From the NCBI GenBank assembly GCA_030642865.1, contig DAOWMW010000112.1:1-5372 (forward strand): DNA of 5,372 bases. The letters are read 5' to 3'. Below, piece by piece: positions 1-4,918 of this stretch. The notes under the pieces were generated by a model. The model was not told the origin of the DNA. It worked only from the letters and a program-made list of their open reading frames with translations, and did not search any database. This stretch comes from Desulfobacteraceae bacterium. Lineage in GTDB: Bacteria > Desulfobacterota > Desulfobacteria > Desulfobacterales > BuS5. The translations under genes and the position numbers were made by a program. Within the stretch, counting starts at the first letter, position 1; each line of letters starts with the position of its first letter.

Positions 1-66
1 GTTTCAGATGATACCTGTTGTTGTAGATATTGGCTGGATAGTTACTAGATTATATTTATTCCTGCT

Positions 67-104
67 TTGTCAATTAAACGAAATGGGTAGCATTAGATTA
101 TAAC
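67..104 (+). promoter_or_regulatory. Possible hemN promoter region (weak)
   Basis: The only leader before the operon is 1-150, which has no gene on either strand that I can support. TTGTCA (67-72) resembles a -35 box and TATAAC (99-104) a -10 box, but they are 26 nt apart, too far to act together. CATTAG (91-96) at 18 nt is a poorer -10. TTGGCT (30-35) with TATATT (51-56) at 15 nt is another weak pair further upstream. A promoter somewhere in 1-110 is expected because hemN starts a tight operon, but I cannot fix it. Confidence 0.25.
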
Positions 105-139
105 TAAGGATGGGTAATTTATTTCATCCCCAATCCTAA
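105..139 (+). repeat. Hairpin repeat, copy 1 (upstream of hemN)
   Basis: First of three same-orientation copies of a 35-36 nt imperfect palindrome. Positions 114-139 are identical over 26 nt to 4816-4841 (copy 3). The arms are AGGAT (107-111) with ATCCT (133-137), and GGG (112-114) with CCC (129-131) leaving a single bulged A132. The loop between contains the conserved AATTTATTTCAT. The copy ends at the A before GGAG, so its last two bases form the start of the hemN Shine-Dalgarno. Short conserved palindromes of this kind are typical of REP elements mobilised by RAYT/IS200-IS605 transposases; no transposase is in the window. Confidence 0.85.
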
Positions 140-143
140 GGAG
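138..143 (+). promoter_or_regulatory. Shine-Dalgarno of hemN, partly made by the repeat
   Basis: AAGGAG lies 7 nt before TTG 151 and 10 nt before TTG 154, and decides the hemN start in the absence of a suitable ATG. Its first two A's are the last bases of hairpin repeat copy 1, and the repeat's right arm pairs immediately upstream, so folding of the repeat could influence hemN translation. Confidence 0.7.
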
Positions 144-150
144 ATGGGTC

Positions 151-1527
151 TTGTTGAAAATAGATTGGAATTTGATAAAAAAATATGACAAACCAGGGCC
201 AAGGTATACCAGTTATCCCCCTGCGCCTCATTTTCACGATGCATTTACCCATGAAGATTTTATAGAGGAAATAAAAAGAACAAATCTTGACAAAAATGCG
301 CCGGATCTGTCTTTCTATTTTCATATACCCTTTTGCGATACCCTCTGTTATTTTTGTGGATGTAATATGATAACCACCCGTAAAAGGGACAGGATCAGCA
401 GGTATATTGGTTACTTGAAAAAAGAAATAGATATTGTCAAAAGCCTGATTGCCCCTTATAGAAAAGGTGTCCAGCTCCATTGGGGCGGGGGGACTCCAAC
501 CCATTTAACCCCCTATGAAATAGCTGACCTGGCAGCTTATATACACAGGAGCTTTGACTTTAAAGAAAATTCGGAAAAAGGTTGTGAAATTGATCCCAGG
601 GAACTGACAAAAGAGCATCTGGCTGCACTCAAATCCGGTGGATTTAATCGTATTAGTATGGGAGTTCAGGATTTTAACAAAACTGTTCAAAAAGCTGTTA
701 ATCGTATTCAGTCAGAAAAATTAACGCGGAAGGTGGTGGGCTGGGTGCGGGGACTGGGATTTAAAAGTATCAATCTGGATCTGATGTACGGTCTCCCGTT
801 TCAGACAGCCAAAACTTTTGAGTCAACCATTGATACAATCATAGATATTTCACCGGACCGGATTGCATTATTTAATTTTGCCTATGTACCCTGGATGAAA
901 AAGCACCAGCAATTAATCGACCCAAATGACCTGCCTCCATCTGAAGAAAAGCTTGATATTCTCAAGATGGTTGTAGATAAATTGTCTTTGGCAGGATATG
1001 TTTTTATTGGGATGGACCATTTCGCAAAACCGGATGATGAATTATCCATTGCAATAAAAGAGAAAAAACTTTACAGAAATTTTCAGGGGTACAGTACCCA
1101 TGCCGGTACAGATCTTTATGCAATGGGGATTACAGGTATCAGTCAATTCGGGCGGATTTACGCTCAGAATCAAAAGGAGGAAAAACCCTGGTACCATGCA
1201 TTGGACAGGGGAATTTTACCCATCCTTAAAGGGTTTAGTCTAAGCGGTGACGATATTCTAAGGCGGGATGTTATTATTCGTTTAATGTGTGATTTTGAAC
1301 TTGATTTCGCCTTGATTGAGAAAAAATATAATATCGATTTTCATGAATATTTCAGGTGGGGATTGAATAATCTTGACGTAATGATTGATGACGATCTTCT
1401 CTCAATAGATAATGATATCCTTAAAATCACACAGATGGGGAGACTCCTGGTTAGAAACATAGCAATGAATTTCGACGGATATATAGAAAAAGAAGCGGAT
1501 AAGGGGAGATATTCAAGGACGGTTTAA
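151..1527 (+). CDS. hemN: Oxygen-independent coproporphyrinogen III dehydrogenase (HemN, radical SAM)
   Basis: This 458-residue protein is a cytoplasmic radical SAM enzyme that oxidatively decarboxylates two propionates of coproporphyrinogen III to give protoporphyrinogen IX without oxygen. The N-terminus has the HemN signature GPRYTSYP (about residues 16-23). The [4Fe-4S] cluster cysteines lie in the HemN-type CxxxCxxCxC motif at C62, C66, C69 and C71, the same positions as in E. coli HemN. SAM-binding and core motifs follow: HWGGGTPT (110-117), EIDPRE (146-151), GFNRISMGVQDFN (164-176), DLMYGLP (210-216), and GMDHFAKPDDEL (287-298), a true-HemN feature absent from the HemW-like paralogues. 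Length matches the family (457 in E. coli). The start is TTG at 151, 7 nt after the AAGGAG at 138-143; the next codon is also TTG (154). No in-frame ATG exists nearby, and the ATG at 144 is out of frame and soon hits a stop. It is the first gene of the hemN-hemH-hemY operon, 2 nt before hemH. Confidence 0.97.
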   Translation: MLKIDWNLIKKYDKPGPRYTSYPPAPHFHDAFTHEDFIEEIKRTNLDKNAPDLSFYFHIPFCDTLCYFCGCNMITTRKRDRISRYIGYLKKEIDIVKSLIAPYRKGVQLHWGGGTPTHLTPYEIADLAAYIHRSFDFKENSEKGCEIDPRELTKEHLAALKSGGFNRISMGVQDFNKTVQKAVNRIQSEKLTRKVVGWVRGLGFKSINLDLMYGLPFQTAKTFESTIDTIIDISPDRIALFNFAYVPWMKKHQQLIDPNDLPPSEEKLDILKMVVDKLSLAGYVFIGMDHFAKPDDELSIAIKEKKLYRNFQGYSTHAGTDLYAMGITGISQFGRIYAQNQKEEKPWYHALDRGILPILKGFSLSGDDILRRDVIIRLMCDFELDFALIEKKYNIDFHEYFRWGLNNLDVMIDDDLLSIDNDILKITQMGRLLVRNIAMNFDGYIEKEADKGRYSRTV

Positions 1528-1529
1528 AT

Positions 1530-2483
1530 ATGCCTAAATATGCAGTTGTATTGCTCAACCTCGGGGGACCTGATTCAATTTCCGCAGTTGAACCTTTTTT
1601 ATTTAATTTATTTAAAGATAAAGATATATTCAAAATTCCCTTTGGGCAAAAACTTTTTGCCAGGATTATATCGAAAATGCGTGCTCCGAAAGTTAGAAAA
1701 AAGTATGAAGAGATCGGAGGAGCATCCCCCATCAATCTCTGGACGGAAATTCAAAGATCAATGCTCCGCAAGAAATTGTCAGAGGAATTTTTGAATATTG
1801 ACGTTTACGCTGCCATGCGGTATTGGAAGCCTGCAATTAAAGATGTTGCCATCCATGTTTCGAATAAAGATTATGATAAAATTGTTTTACTTCCCCTTTA
1901 TCCCCATTATTCAAGCACAACCACAGGTTCTTCATTCAATCAATGGAAGAGGTATTACAAGGGTGACTTTTCCAGGTTGATATTTGTTAATGATTATTTT
2001 GATGATGAAACATATATTCTGGCACTCAATAAAAGGATTGATGAAACCCTTTTAAAGTTTCCAGTGCAGGTGAGAAAAAAAACACAATTTCTTTTTAGTG
2101 CCCATGGAACCCCCTTAAGTCTGGTTAAAAATGGTGATCCATACAATGACCAGATTAAAAAAACAGTCTCTTGTGTAATGAAAATGCGAAAATTTTCCCA
2201 TGAGCATCATTTATGTTATCAGAGTAAAGTAGGTCCGGTTAAGTGGCTTCGGCCCTTTGCAGATGAAACAATTAAAACTCTTGCTGCCCAGGATAAAAAA
2301 AATATATTAATTATTCCGGTGAGTTTTGTGTCTGACCATATTGAAACACTCCATGAACTGAATATTGAATACAGAAAAATTGCTGAAGAGTCAGGCATTG
2401 AAAATTTTATTGTTATGAAAGGGCTTAATGATTCAGAAACCTTTGTTTCTGCGTTAAATAAAATTCTTGTAAGGCATTTGTGA
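1530..2483 (+). CDS. hemH: Ferrochelatase (HemH)
   Basis: A 317-residue ferrochelatase, the enzyme that inserts Fe2+ into the porphyrin (protoporphyrin IX) to make heme, usually cytoplasmic or loosely membrane-associated. Family signatures are clear in order: LLNLGGPD at residues 8-15, a YAAMRYWKP block at 93-101, LPLYPHYSSTTTGSS at 121-135, FSAHGTP at 189-195 carrying the expected metal/porphyrin-binding His192, CYQSKVGPVKWLRP at 229-242, and PVSFVSDHIETLHE at 263-276 with the expected catalytic Glu272. Length fits the short bacterial type (B. subtilis about 310). Only two cysteines lie in the C-terminal third (C215, C229), so there is no sign of the [2Fe-2S] cluster of some ferrochelatases. 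The ATG start lies 2 nt after the hemN stop with AAGGA at 1515-1519 as ribosome binding site inside the hemN end. The last base before its stop begins the GTG of hemY, so the two are probably translationally coupled. Confidence 0.97.
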   Translation: MPKYAVVLLNLGGPDSISAVEPFLFNLFKDKDIFKIPFGQKLFARIISKMRAPKVRKKYEEIGGASPINLWTEIQRSMLRKKLSEEFLNIDVYAAMRYWKPAIKDVAIHVSNKDYDKIVLLPLYPHYSSTTTGSSFNQWKRYYKGDFSRLIFVNDYFDDETYILALNKRIDETLLKFPVQVRKKTQFLFSAHGTPLSLVKNGDPYNDQIKKTVSCVMKMRKFSHEHHLCYQSKVGPVKWLRPFADETIKTLAAQDKKNILIIPVSFVSDHIETLHELNIEYRKIAEESGIENFIVMKGLNDSETFVSALNKILVRHL

Positions 2484-3904
2484 ATTTACATAAAATGAAT
2501 AAAAAACAGATTAAAATTACAATATTAGGAGCAGGAATATCAGGGCTTGCCATTGCTCACCGCCTTGAAAAGGCCGGGTTTGAGATTACCCTGTTAGAGA
2601 AGAAGGATGAACCCGGAGGTTCAATGGAGACAACGTTTCAAGGGGGATTTCCCGTGGATTTTGGCCCCAACAGCGGTCTTGACACAAGCCCGCTCATAAA
2701 GGAGCTTATAAAAGATGTGGGGCTTGAAAATGAAATGATTTATGCAAACCAGAAAGGGGATAAAAGATATATTTTAAAAAATAATCAGCTTTATCCTCTC
2801 CCCACCAATCCCATTGCTTTTATAAAAACAAAGTTGTTTTCAGCAAAAGCAAAAATTTGTCTCCTTGCTGAACCATTTATTAAAAAATCTAATGATGGAT
2901 ATTATCAAACTATTTCCACGTTCGTTGAAAGAAGACTTGGCAGGGAGTTTCTTGACTATGCAATAAATCCTTTTGTAGCAGGTGTCTTTGCAGGAGATCC
3001 GGATAAGCTTAGCGTTAAATCGGCTTTTCCCAAATTATACCGCCTGGAGGAGGTTTACGGCGGGCTGATAAAAGGTATGATAAAAGGTGCAAAAGAGAGG
3101 AACCAGCGGGCTGAACAATCCAAACAGAATGCAAAAATGTTTTCCTTTAAAATGGGGATGCAGTCATTTCCCCGGGCAATTTCGGAAAAACTTGAAAAGA
3201 CCATTAAATATAATTGTACAGTTGATAAAATTTTGAAATCTGAGGGAAAGTATAAAATAGTTTACACCCAAAATGATAAAACAGATGAAATTATAACCGA
3301 TATCGTAATATCTGCAATACCTGCATATCAACTTGAAAAAGTATTTGAGGAGATTGACGCCGGGTTAATTCCCCATTTAAAGACTGTTTATTATCCTCCG
3401 GTAAAAGTACTCTATCTGGGATTTAAAAAAAAGGATATCGGCCGCAAGCTGGATGGCTTTGGTTTTCTTATACCAGAAAAAGAGAAAAAATCTTTTTTAG
3501 GGGCTATCTGGAGTTCTGTTATATTCCCAAACAGGACAGATGATGACAAGGCTTCTTTTACACTGTTTATCGGAGGCTCCAGGTCCCCTGAGCTATTTGA
3601 GGAAGAGAGCTCTTTGCTGATTGCCAGGGTGATAAAAGAATTTAAAGGGATCATGGAGATCAAAAACGATCCCATTTTGATTAAAGAACGGATGTGGGCA
3701 AAAGCGATTCCCCAGTATCATATCGGATATATTGAACTTGAAAGGTATTTTGAAAAAGTCGAAATTAAAAATCCTGGTATTTTTTTACGGGGAAATTTCA
3801 GAGGGGGAATCTCCATTGGTGACTGCATCATAAACTCAGAATTAACTTGTAACAGGGTTCTTGAGTATTTAAGGATCGTGAATTTATTTCATCCGCAATC
3901 CTAA
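2480..3904 (+). CDS. hemY: Protoporphyrinogen oxidase, HemY-type FAD flavoprotein
   Basis: A 474-residue flavoprotein that oxidises protoporphyrinogen IX to protoporphyrin IX. Annotation pipelines often label this family hemG as well. The N-terminus has the FAD-binding Rossmann motif ILGAGISGLA (residues 15-24), ending in an acidic residue followed by PGG (45-47). GPNSGLDT (62-69) is typical of HemY. The middle carries FVERRLGREF (148-157), NPFVAGVFAGDPDKLS (163-178), FPKLYRLEEVYGGL (183-196), and the C-terminus has the second FAD block RGNFRGGISIGDCI (437-450). Some HemY relatives in monoderm bacteria act instead on coproporphyrinogen, but the HemN neighbour argues for protoporphyrinogen here. 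The start is GTG at 2480, overlapping the hemH stop by 4 nt, with AAGG at 2471-2474. The alternative ATG at 2495 (residue 6) has no ribosome binding site nearby. Residues 464-474 and the TAA are encoded by a copy of the hairpin repeat, so the natural C-terminus was probably replaced just after the conserved domain; the core looks intact. Confidence 0.94.
   Translation: MNLHKMNKKQIKITILGAGISGLAIAHRLEKAGFEITLLEKKDEPGGSMETTFQGGFPVDFGPNSGLDTSPLIKELIKDVGLENEMIYANQKGDKRYILKNNQLYPLPTNPIAFIKTKLFSAKAKICLLAEPFIKKSNDGYYQTISTFVERRLGREFLDYAINPFVAGVFAGDPDKLSVKSAFPKLYRLEEVYGGLIKGMIKGAKERNQRAEQSKQNAKMFSFKMGMQSFPRAISEKLEKTIKYNCTVDKILKSEGKYKIVYTQNDKTDEIITDIVISAIPAYQLEKVFEEIDAGLIPHLKTVYYPPVKVLYLGFKKKDIGRKLDGFGFLIPEKEKKSFLGAIWSSVIFPNRTDDDKASFTLFIGGSRSPELFEEESSLLIARVIKEFKGIMEIKNDPILIKERMWAKAIPQYHIGYIELERYFEKVEIKNPGIFLRGNFRGGISIGDCIINSELTCNRVLEYLRIVNLFHPQS
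3870..3904 (+). repeat. Hairpin repeat, copy 2 (overlaps 3' end of hemY)
   Basis: Second copy of the repeat. The conserved 24-nt right part (3881-3904) differs from copies 1 and 3 at a single base, G3895 in place of C. The left arm AGGAT (3872-3876) pairs with ATCCT (3898-3902). After one mismatch, G3878-C3896, T3879-G3895 and G3880-C3894 continue the stem, so the deviating G3895 still pairs. One T is missing before AATTT compared with copy 3. The copy lies within the hemY reading frame and encodes its last 11 residues and TAA stop. Confidence 0.82.
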
Positions 3905-3905
3905 A

Positions 3906-4082
3906 CTGAATAATCACGAAACATTGAAATTTGAAGCACCACCCGGCTCTATGCACCGGAACAAGGTACTTGACCAGCGCCGTGATTATTTTTTTCTGAC
4001 AGTTCAGGCTGCTGAGATGGCAGGCAATGTAACATCGCTGTTTTCAAAAAAAAAGAAATTTTCTGGAGTAATAAGTAAATGA
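3906..4082 (+). pseudogene. Coding-like ORF remnant after hemY, no credible start
   Basis: The frame ending at TGA 4080-4082 is open from 3882 and reads like real protein from about 3906: charged and aromatic residues are spaced as in natural proteins (FEAPPGSMHRNKVLDQ, then RRDYFFLTVQAAEMAGN and a Lys-rich tail SKKKKFSG). I do not recognise the family. There is no ribosome binding site for the possible starts CTG 3906, TTG 3921 or ATG 3951; from ATG 3951 it would be 43 residues. The open frame runs backwards into hairpin repeat copy 2 and meets a stop at 3879. The simplest reading is the 3' part of a small gene whose 5' end was lost where the repeat now sits. A chance open frame is possible, as it is only about 59 codons and also contains a terminator-like inverted repeat. 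Confidence 0.35.
3909..3995 (+). terminator. Perfect 10-bp inverted repeat plus T7: possible terminator of hemNHY or structured RNA
   Basis: AATAATCACG (3909-3918) is the exact reverse complement of CGTGATTATT (3981-3990), which runs into seven T's (3989-3995), starting 4 nt after the hemY stop. This is the layout of a Rho-independent terminator for the operon, but the 62-nt interior is far longer than a normal loop. The interior can form small hairpins, CCGG with CCGG (3943-3946 with 3956-3959) and GGT with ACC (3965-3967 with 3973-3975), so a branched RNA closed by the 10-bp stem is possible. The element overlaps the coding-like remnant, so chance pairing cannot be excluded. Confidence 0.4.
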
Positions 4083-4088
4083 AACAGT

Positions 4089-4114
4089 CGGGTCATCAAG
4101 AAAAAGATGACCCG
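4089..4114 (+). promoter_or_regulatory. 9-bp palindrome in toxin-antitoxin leader (operator or RNA hairpin)
   Basis: CGGGTCATC (4089-4097) and GATGACCCG (4106-4114) are perfect inverted complements around an 8-nt A-rich loop, 7 nt before the antitoxin ribosome binding site. No T run follows on either strand, so it is not a standard terminator. Antitoxins commonly bind a palindrome next to their own start, making an operator the leading guess. A possible -10 box TAATAA lies at 4069-4074 without a good -35, which would put the palindrome just after the transcription start. Confidence 0.5.
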
Positions 4115-4120
4115 CCGATG

Positions 4121-4128
4121 AAAGGAGG
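4121..4128 (+). promoter_or_regulatory. Strong Shine-Dalgarno of the antitoxin
   Basis: AAAGGAGG lies 9 nt before ATG 4138. It is stronger than the sites of the heme genes and of the toxin, fitting the need for excess antitoxin. Confidence 0.8.
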
Positions 4129-4137
4129 AAAAACTTT

Positions 4138-4326
4138 ATGCCGGAAATGAAGTTTGACATACCGAAAAGAAAACTTGCTTATATTCTTGACAGCATGAGC
4201 AATCAGGAGATTGAGACACTATACACGTTTCTGACAGAGGAAGGTTCAGAACTACTGAAACGGAATAAGGACCTGGAACTGGGCAGAGTGAAATATTTGA
4301 GCGAGGAAGAGGTTCTCCATGTATGA
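4138..4326 (+). CDS. Putative antitoxin of a type II toxin-antitoxin module
   Basis: A 62-residue, charged small protein of unrecognised family, called an antitoxin mainly from context: it directly precedes and overlaps by 8 nt a RelE/ParE-like toxin, the usual antitoxin-toxin order. A basic N-terminus with IPKRKL (about residues 8-13) is followed by a predicted helical, acidic stretch with QEIETLYTFL and EEGSELLKR, and an acidic tail LSEEEVL (54-60) of the kind that wraps toxins. I cannot assign a DNA-binding fold such as ribbon-helix-helix or AbrB with confidence. The ATG start is well supported by AAAGGAGG at 4121-4128, 9 nt upstream, one of the best ribosome binding sites in the window. 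This would fit stronger translation of the antitoxin than of the toxin. A 9-bp hairpin at 4089-4114 lies in its leader and may be an operator or RNA element. Antitoxins of this type would bind the toxin and repress their own promoter. Confidence 0.75.
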   Translation: MPEMKFDIPKRKLAYILDSMSNQEIETLYTFLTEEGSELLKRNKDLELGRVKYLSEEEVLHV

Positions 4327-4606
4327 AGCTGAATATCATCCCAGAATCAGAAAGGATCTAAAAAAAATTGATTCTTCGATATGTGAGAAGGTAAGAAGAG
4401 AGCATATTCCAAAAATTTTGTCAGACCCCGGAATCGGAGAAAATATGGTGGGAGATTTGGAGGGAACATCTTCTTATCATTTTAAAATAGAGAAACAGGA
4501 ATTCAGGATTACTTACGTCACATATAAGAAAGCTGAAAAAGTTTTTATTCAGATGATAGCCAAAGATGATTTTTATGCATTGCTGAAGGGTTTAAAAGGT
4601 ATGTGA
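4319..4606 (+). CDS. RelE/ParE-superfamily toxin
   Basis: A 95-residue basic protein with the arrangement of the RelE/ParE toxin fold: an N-terminal strand YEAEYHP (residues 2-8), a Lys-rich helix RKDLKKID (11-18), a second helix leading into ILSDPGIGENMVGDLEG (33-49), strands SYHFKIEKQEFRITYVTY (52-69) with the commonly conserved Arg63, a strand KVFIQMIAK (74-82) and a C-terminal DDFYALLKGL helix (83-92). RelE members usually cut mRNA in the ribosome and ParE members poison gyrase. The FRITY block and C-terminal FY look more RelE-like, but the activity cannot be decided from sequence alone. The ATG overlaps the antitoxin stop by 8 nt, with the purine-rich GAGGAAGAGG at 4303-4312 as ribosome binding site, indicating coupled translation. 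A possible attC-like site lies 25 nt downstream, so the pair may be a gene cassette. The protein appears full length and intact. Confidence 0.86.
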   Translation: MYEAEYHPRIRKDLKKIDSSICEKVRREHIPKILSDPGIGENMVGDLEGTSSYHFKIEKQEFRITYVTYKKAEKVFIQMIAKDDFYALLKGLKGM

Positions 4607-4631
4607 GTGAAACATTCCGGTTCCAAAAAAA

Positions 4632-4697
4632 TAATCAGTCGCTCCACCTGATCTATTACGCTGCGCTCCCTGGCGGCAAGTGAGCTCCCCGTTAAAT
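4632..4697 (+). other. attC-like integron recombination site (candidate)
   Basis: The segment has the parts of an integron attC in the order and orientation expected for a cassette whose genes read on the + strand. At the 3' end is an R' box GTTAAAT (4691-4697), fitting the GTTRRRY consensus. GTTA (4691-4694) can pair with TAAT (4632-4635). Spacers of exactly 5 nt face each other (4636-4640 and 4686-4690). The L arms GCTCCACCTG (4641-4650) and CAAGTGAGC (4677-4685) pair with one extra base, C4644 or C4645, which would be an extrahelical G on the bottom strand as in true attC sites. A 26-nt terminal part (4651-4676) completes it. The weak point is the R'' box, whose conserved AAC is AAT here, so the site may be decayed. 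It follows the toxin stop by 25 nt. No integrase and no matching site upstream of the TA pair are visible. Confidence 0.48.
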
Positions 4698-4918
4698 GGC
4701 AGTGAAAATGAACAAGGACAATTTGTTGCAACAGCCCATTTTGGATGGTAGAATTCTATTAATCATAAGGCGGAAAATAAAGGAAAAGATAGCCGAAGAT
4801 AAAGTTAAGGATTGTGTAATTTATTTCATCCCCAATCCTAAACCCTGTTTTTTATTACAGCTTTTCAGGATAACCGGGCACTGTTGAAAAATTATAACAA
4901 AACAAATAACAGGTGAAA
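4698..4918 (+). other. Intergenic region before resB without a supported gene
   Basis: Together with 4607-4697 this is a 312-nt stretch without a credible gene. It holds hairpin repeat copy 3 (4806-4841) and the resB leader. TATAAC at 4893-4898 could be a -10 box for resB but has no good -35 at the right distance. No terminator for the TA pair is apparent. The leader 4842-4918 is AT-rich and has no strong hairpin. Confidence 0.6.
4806..4841 (+). repeat. Hairpin repeat, copy 3 (upstream of resB)
   Basis: Third copy, 36 nt, with the best stem: AGGATTG (4808-4814) pairs perfectly with CAATCCT (4833-4839), then T4815 is mismatched and G4816 pairs with C4831/C4832. Positions 4816-4841 are identical to 114-139. 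It lies 77 nt before the resB start and outside any credible gene. Confidence 0.85.

Noticed and set aside
144..146. ATG 144 as the hemN start
   Set aside because: Out of frame with the HemN domain and meets a stop after 14 codons.
136..504. Minus-strand open frame of 122 codons
   Set aside because: Lies opposite the clearly conserved N-terminal part of hemN, has no family features and its start overlaps the repeat; an antisense shadow.
2495..2497. ATG 2495 as the start of hemY
   Set aside because: It lacks a ribosome binding site, whereas GTG 2480 has AAGG upstream and overlaps the hemH stop. The difference is only five residues, so it cannot be excluded fully.
105..4841. The three hairpin repeats as a CRISPR array
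   Set aside because: Copies are 0.9-3.8 kb apart with genes between them, so there are no spacers of regular size and no cas genes.
4696..4887. Plus-strand open frame of 63 codons beginning inside the attC-like R' box and running through repeat copy 3
   Set aside because: No ribosome binding site, no recognisable domain, and its end is encoded by the non-coding repeat and AT-rich leader. It could be a decayed cassette gene but is not supported as one.
4884..4912. TTGAAA (4884-4889) with a -10 near 4907 as a resB promoter
   Set aside because: The transcript would start after the ribosome binding site and start codon, so it could not serve the annotated resB start.
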